DNA of 36,826 nucleotides from Oleispira sp963933055 (GTDB lineage: Bacteria > Pseudomonadota > Gammaproteobacteria > Pseudomonadales > Oceanobacteraceae), in the NCBI GenBank assembly GCA_963933055.1, contig CAWVSY010000038.1, forward strand, positions 1 through 36,826, given 5' to 3'. Each line of letters opens with the position of its first letter. Position 1 is the first letter of the stretch. The notes under the pieces were generated by a model. It ran no database searches, was not told where the DNA came from, and saw only the letters and a list, made by a program, of their open reading frames with translations. Shown piece after piece: positions 33,206 to 36,826 of the stretch. Both the position numbers and the translations under genes were made by a program.

Positions 33206-33618
33206 GGTGATATGCACTGTGGATATATGAAAATTTGCGTTGGTTCACAAGGACTTAGCGCTGATTTTTAATACGAAAGCAGAAAGTGTCTGAAAATAGT
33301 TGTGGAAAACTCTTACCACCCGTGGCTCTGGGTAATAAAGTTAAAGTAAAGAATTAGGTTGGTAGTTACTAACTTGAAGGCTAAAATTCATTTAGACAAT
33401 TTTGTTATAGATAGTGGTCACTAACTAGCATACTTGTGACGAGAGCTAAAATTGGGGGGATATGCGCAGTTTATTACACAGAGTGAATACTCACACTCAA
33501 GGCTGAGTTTTATCCATTAAAGCCAGTATTTAAACAATGACCAGGTAATAAGTTAGCAAGAACTAACCTCAAATAATCAATAGGGGTGAGCATTAACTAC
33601 AATCGCTTCTGCGATCAT
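33206..33618. other. Gene-free AT-rich interval upstream of Pmra
   Basis: About 410 bp with frequent stops in all frames and no recognisable gene or RNA. Several ACTAAC/GTTAGT words recur: AGTTACTAACT at 33364-33374, GTCACTAACT at 33417-33426, and GTTAG-N6-CTAAC at 33552-33567. Apart from these I see nothing. It may be a degraded gene or simply spacer upstream of the cell-division operon. Confidence 0.55.
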
Positions 33619-33657
33619 TAAAATGAGCATCAAAATCATCTTTTGATACTCATTTTA
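33619..33657 (-). terminator. Terminator-like hairpin after the acyl-CoA dehydrogenase gene
   Basis: Two 17-nt arms (33619-33635 and 33641-33657) pair with a single C/A mismatch around a 5-nt loop, 8 bp after the stop. On the - strand the stem ends in CATTTTAAT, a short U-rich run. The stem is AT-rich but long. Confidence 0.75.
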
Positions 33658-33665
33658 TGGCTAAT

Positions 33666-34907
33666 CTAGCGCTTTTTACTGAAGAAGCCACGCTTGGCTA
33701 ATTCAATACGCGCAATCACACCTTTATGCACTTCATCAGGGCCATCCGCTAAACGCAAAGAACGCGCCTGAATAAAGAAAGACGTCAGCGGAGTATCTTG
33801 GCTCACACCAGCACCACCGTGAATCTGAATGGCATCATCAACCACTTTTTGTAGTACATTCGGCGCAACGACCTTAATCGCGGCGATTTCAGTCATGGCA
33901 TTCAGTGCACCCACCTTATCCATTTTCCAAGCCGCAAAAAGGGTTAATAAACGTGCTTGATCAATAGCAATTCGAGCTTCTGCTAAACGCTCAGCATTAC
34001 CACCAAGCTTCATAATTGGCTTATGAAAAGCCGTTCGTGTCATACCGCGATCAACCATCAACTCTAATGATTTTTCAGCTGCACCTAAGCAACGCATGCA
34101 ATGATGAATACGACCAGGCCCTAAACGACCCTGAGCAATTTCGAATCCCATACCAGGCCCACGAATAAAGCTATCAAGCGGTAGTCGAACATCTGTAAAT
34201 TTCACTTCACCGTGACCATGAGGCGCATCATACGTACCAAAAACAGGCAACATACGAACAATCTCAACGCCCGGAGTATCCAATGGCACAAGCACCATAG
34301 AATGCTGATGATGGCGATCTTTACTTGCATCCGGTGTGCTGGCCATAAAAATGCCCACCTTGCAGTGTGGATCACCGATACCGCTCGACCACCACTTGGT
34401 ACCATTAAGAACGACTTCATCACCATCAACAACCGCCGTTGCGGCCATGTTGGTTGCATCGGAAGAAGCAACATCAGGCTCTGTCATACAAAATACAGAA
34501 CGAATATCTCCTGCCAGCAAAGGCGTTAACCACTGCGCTTTTTGCTCTTCCGAACCATAACGCCACAAAACTTCCATGTTTCCTGTATCAGGCGCATTAC
34601 AGTTAAAAATCATAGGGGCTAAAATACTGCGCCCTGTTTCTTCCGCGACAGAGGCGTATTCCATAATACTTAGGCCTGCACCTAGCTCATCATCAGGAAT
34701 AAACATATTCCACAAGCCTTCAGCTTTCGCTTTGGCCTTTAATTCTTGAACAACTTCAGGCACTTCCCACGTTGTCCAATCACCATGGTTTTGCTTCGCC
34801 TGAACATCAGCCCAAAAATCGGCCTCCATTGGCTCAATATGCTCTTCTATAAACGCTCTAGTTCGTTCAACGTAATCTTTTGCTTTTGGGCTTAATTCAA
34901 AATCCAT
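33666..34907 (-). CDS. Acyl-CoA dehydrogenase, ACAD10/11-like
   Basis: 413 residues from the ATG at 34907, with GAGGG 8 bp upstream; a TTG two codons earlier is less likely. FAD-dependent acyl-CoA dehydrogenase fold: FCMTEPDVASSDATNMA and KWWSSGIGDPHCKVGIFM mark the FAD/substrate domain, and GRIHHCMRCLGAAEKSLELM starts the C-terminal helical domain. QIHGGAGVSQDTPL precedes LADGPDEVHKG. At the place where many family members have the catalytic Glu in a YEG motif, this protein has Asp388 in ADG, as seen in ACAD10/11-like sequences. It would oxidise an acyl-CoA to the enoyl-CoA and pass electrons to ETF. Substrate unknown. It shares strand with a transporter and a dehydrogenase but is separated from the transporter by 100 bp. 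Confidence 0.9.
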   Translation of the reverse strand: MDFELSPKAKDYVERTRAFIEEHIEPMEADFWADVQAKQNHGDWTTWEVPEVVQELKAKAKAEGLWNMFIPDDELGAGLSIMEYASVAEETGRSILAPMIFNCNAPDTGNMEVLWRYGSEEQKAQWLTPLLAGDIRSVFCMTEPDVASSDATNMAATAVVDGDEVVLNGTKWWSSGIGDPHCKVGIFMASTPDASKDRHHQHSMVLVPLDTPGVEIVRMLPVFGTYDAPHGHGEVKFTDVRLPLDSFIRGPGMGFEIAQGRLGPGRIHHCMRCLGAAEKSLELMVDRGMTRTAFHKPIMKLGGNAERLAEARIAIDQARLLTLFAAWKMDKVGALNAMTEIAAIKVVAPNVLQKVVDDAIQIHGGAGVSQDTPLTSFFIQARSLRLADGPDEVHKGVIARIELAKRGFFSKKR

Positions 34908-35007
34908 CGCCAAATCCCTCGTCTTATATAACGTCAGTCGGTAATCTTTTGTCTGACATGAATGCTAACCAGAGCTCGGCCATGAATGAAATGATTTGTA
35001 ATACTTA

Positions 35008-35916
35008 CTATATATTAGTTTCGTGAATAGTAGCCGTATCCTTGTGACGATACTGCTGAACCCAAAGCCCAGCCACAATCAGCACCAACCCAACATACGT
35101 AGACGACAAAATGCTTTCGCCAAGAATAAAATAAATAAATACCAGCGATAAAAACGGCGAGATAAAAATCAAATTACTCACCTTCGACGTATTTTCAGCC
35201 TTCTTCATCGCATAAGACCAAAGCACAAACGCAATCCCCATTTCGAATATACCCACATACACCGCAGCGCCCAAACTCACACCCACAGCAAAATCAAAAC
35301 CGTCAGTAAAGGCACAAACAATAATCAAAAAGGGTAAGCCGCACAGAAAATTCAAAAACAAACCCACCACAGGGTCGCGGGTATCGCGCGTTGCAATAAT
35401 CCAATAAGACGCCCAAACAAACGTACTGCCAATCACCAGAGCAACCCCTAATGGGTCAGAAAAACTCATCGCCAGCACATCGCCACGGGTCGCAATAACA
35501 ACCACTCCGCTGTAACAAATCAGCCCCGCAATAATATCCGCTCGTCGCAAACGCTGGCCCAAAAATGGCACCGACAAATAAGCCAAGACCAGCGCCCAAG
35601 TATAATTCAACGGTTGCGCTTCTTGTGCGGGCAAGCGATCAAACGCTCCAAAAAGTAGAAAGTAATAAAGGCATGGATTAATCAAACCCATGCCAATCGA
35701 TTGCACATACTGGCCGCGACTTAGCGAAAAAACCAAGTGCCAACGACCTTGAACAATTAAAATAATCGCAATAACAACAACCGAAGCAGAGCACGCAACC
35801 ACCAATAACTGAATCGGAGAAAATTCGCGCAGCGACAACTTAAAAGCGGTGGCAACCGTCGACCATAGCAATACCGCAGCCAATCCGAACAGCATTGCTT
35901 GTTTTTGGTTTACCAT
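35008..35916 (-). CDS. EamA/DMT superfamily transporter
   Basis: 302 residues with ten predicted membrane helices arranged as two EamA repeats (about residues 5-138 and 150-288). The start ATG at 35916 has AGGAAG 7 bp upstream. Such proteins export or exchange small metabolites, often amino acids or related compounds, but substrate cannot be read from sequence. It lies 32 bp after the SDR gene and is probably co-transcribed with it. Confidence 0.88.
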   Translation of the reverse strand: MVNQKQAMLFGLAAVLLWSTVATAFKLSLREFSPIQLLVVACSASVVVIAIILIVQGRWHLVFSLSRGQYVQSIGMGLINPCLYYFLLFGAFDRLPAQEAQPLNYTWALVLAYLSVPFLGQRLRRADIIAGLICYSGVVVIATRGDVLAMSFSDPLGVALVIGSTFVWASYWIIATRDTRDPVVGLFLNFLCGLPFLIIVCAFTDGFDFAVGVSLGAAVYVGIFEMGIAFVLWSYAMKKAENTSKVSNLIFISPFLSLVFIYFILGESILSSTYVGLVLIVAGLWVQQYRHKDTATIHETNI

Positions 35917-35948
35917 CGCTCTACTTCCTAATCTGTAGTGTCATCTAA

Positions 35949-36719
35949 TTACTGAGCAGTGTACCCTCCATCAATCACCATCTCACTGCCCGTAACAAAC
36001 TTAGATTCATCAGACGCCAAATACAAAACACCATAAGCAACATCGTTCGGCTCACCGACATGACCAATAGGATGACAAGCATCAAGCTGCTTTCTAAAGG
36101 CTTCTACACCCTCAGCAGATTCTTCTGCCAACGCCTCGACCAATGGCGTCCAGATATACGCAGGATGCACAGAATTCACTCTAATTTTATCTTTCGCATA
36201 AAGAATCGCATCGTTCTTACTCATCAAACGCACCGCACCCTTAGCCGCATGATACGGAGGAAGATCACCCGCGCCGATAAGACCATAAACAGACGACATA
36301 TTAATAATGCTGCCACCGCCTGATTTCAACATGTAGGGGATCGCATGCTTGCTGCATAAAAACACACCCTTCACGTTAATATTCATAACGCTGTCCCATT
36401 CGTCTTCCGCTATTTCATGAGTCGGCTTATTAACCCCGGCAATACCCGCGTTATTCACCAACACATCGATTTGGCCAAACTCATCCACTATTTCCGCAAA
36501 AACACGGCTCACGTCTTGCTCTTGCGTAGTATCCAATAGCCAAAATTTAGCGGTGCCACCAAAGCTTTCAATTTCGCTTATCAAGTCTTGAGCGCCCTCA
36601 TCACTGAGATCAACCACCGCAATCTTCGCCCCTTCTTGTGCCAATAACACAGACGTTGCTCGGCCGATGCCACTGATTCCACCGGTTACTACAGCTACTT
36701 TATTTTCAACTCTGTTCAT
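35949..36719 (-). CDS. Short-chain dehydrogenase/reductase (classical SDR)
   Basis: 256 residues from the ATG at 36719, chosen because AAGGAGAG stands 4 bp before it; an upstream ATG at 36740 would put that site inside the gene. Classical SDR motifs are TGGISGIG (cofactor loop), an Asp (VVDLSD) after the second strand that favours NAD over NADP, NNAG, and the catalytic set Ser (NMSSVYG), Tyr and Lys (YHAAK). The C-terminus SDESKFVTGSEMVIDGGYTAQ is typical. It likely oxidises a secondary alcohol; it looks somewhat like cyclopentanol-type dehydrogenases, but substrate is not certain. Confidence 0.9.
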   Translation of the reverse strand: MNRVENKVAVVTGGISGIGRATSVLLAQEGAKIAVVDLSDEGAQDLISEIESFGGTAKFWLLDTTQEQDVSRVFAEIVDEFGQIDVLVNNAGIAGVNKPTHEIAEDEWDSVMNINVKGVFLCSKHAIPYMLKSGGGSIINMSSVYGLIGAGDLPPYHAAKGAVRLMSKNDAILYAKDKIRVNSVHPAYIWTPLVEALAEESAEGVEAFRKQLDACHPIGHVGEPNDVAYGVLYLASDESKFVTGSEMVIDGGYTAQ

Positions 36720-36770
36720 GAAACTCTCCTTGTCTAACATTCTTATTTAGTATTTTTTAAACATTGGGTA

Positions 36771-36787
36771 TACACCAAATTAGTGTA
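36771..36787. promoter_or_regulatory. 17-bp operator-like palindrome upstream of the SDR gene
   Basis: TACACCAAATTAGTGTA pairs end to end with one mismatch about an A centre, 51 bp upstream of the SDR start. Size, symmetry and place suit a TetR-type or similar dimeric repressor. The regulator would have to be encoded beyond the window. Confidence 0.45.
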
Positions 36788-36826
36788 AAAAATATGAAGA
36801 ATTAAAGATGTGAACTGATACCGATA

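Noticed and set aside
1..36826. Defence island, prophage, transposon, CRISPR or biosynthetic cluster
   Set aside because: No integrase, transposase, phage structural gene, repeat-spacer array or assembly-line enzyme was seen; nearly all genes are conserved housekeeping functions in conserved order.

Overview
The window is a chromosomal, housekeeping-dominated stretch from a gammaproteobacterium with fairly low GC. It is most likely a marine member of the Oceanospirillales side of the class (Oleispira/Bermanella/Thalassolituus-like; inferred from gene order and protein flavour, not from any search). The order nadC - pilABCD - coaE - yacG, then mutT/thiE-like - argJ - secA - lpxC - ftsZ and a full division/cell-wall (dcw) cluster, resembles Pseudomonas. 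In P. aeruginosa, however, these are two well-separated loci; here they lie side by side.

Positions 1-7929 run on the + strand. They hold the last codons of nadC, an O-antigen-ligase-like membrane protein, a TfpX/TfpZ-type pilin accessory protein, a long type IV pilin (pilA) behind a clear sigma-54 promoter, then pilB, pilC, pilD and coaE. This is a type IV pilus assembly locus with a probable pilin-glycosylation cassette upstream of the pilin. The pilin ends in serine, the residue modified by TfpO-type ligases in other bacteria.

Positions 7915-33205 run on the - strand. Read in the direction of transcription they are: mra promoter and MraZ operator, mraZ, rsmH, ftsL, ftsI, murE, murF, mraY, murD, ftsW, murG, murC, ddl, ftsQ, ftsA, ftsZ, lpxC, an M23 peptidase, secA, argJ, a Nudix-ThiE fusion and yacG. 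Most dcw genes touch or overlap, so they probably form one long operon. Terminator-like hairpins or promoter-like sequences separate ftsZ/lpxC, lpxC/M23, M23/secA and secA/argJ. Together these genes make lipid II precursors (MurC-F, MraY, MurG, Ddl), build the septum (FtsZ, A, Q, W, I, L), start lipid A synthesis (LpxC) and export proteins (SecA).

Positions 33666-36826, also on the - strand, hold an accessory metabolic trio: an ACAD10/11-like acyl-CoA dehydrogenase, an EamA/DMT transporter and a short-chain dehydrogenase. A 17-bp operator-like palindrome lies upstream of the last. A gene-free stretch of about 460 bp separates the trio from the mra promoter.

I found no mobile element, CRISPR array, rRNA or tRNA, and no convincing new multi-gene system. 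The best leads are the pilin-modification cassette, the palindromes upstream of pilA, a structured intergenic element between secA and argJ, and the unusual active-site residue in the acyl-CoA dehydrogenase.
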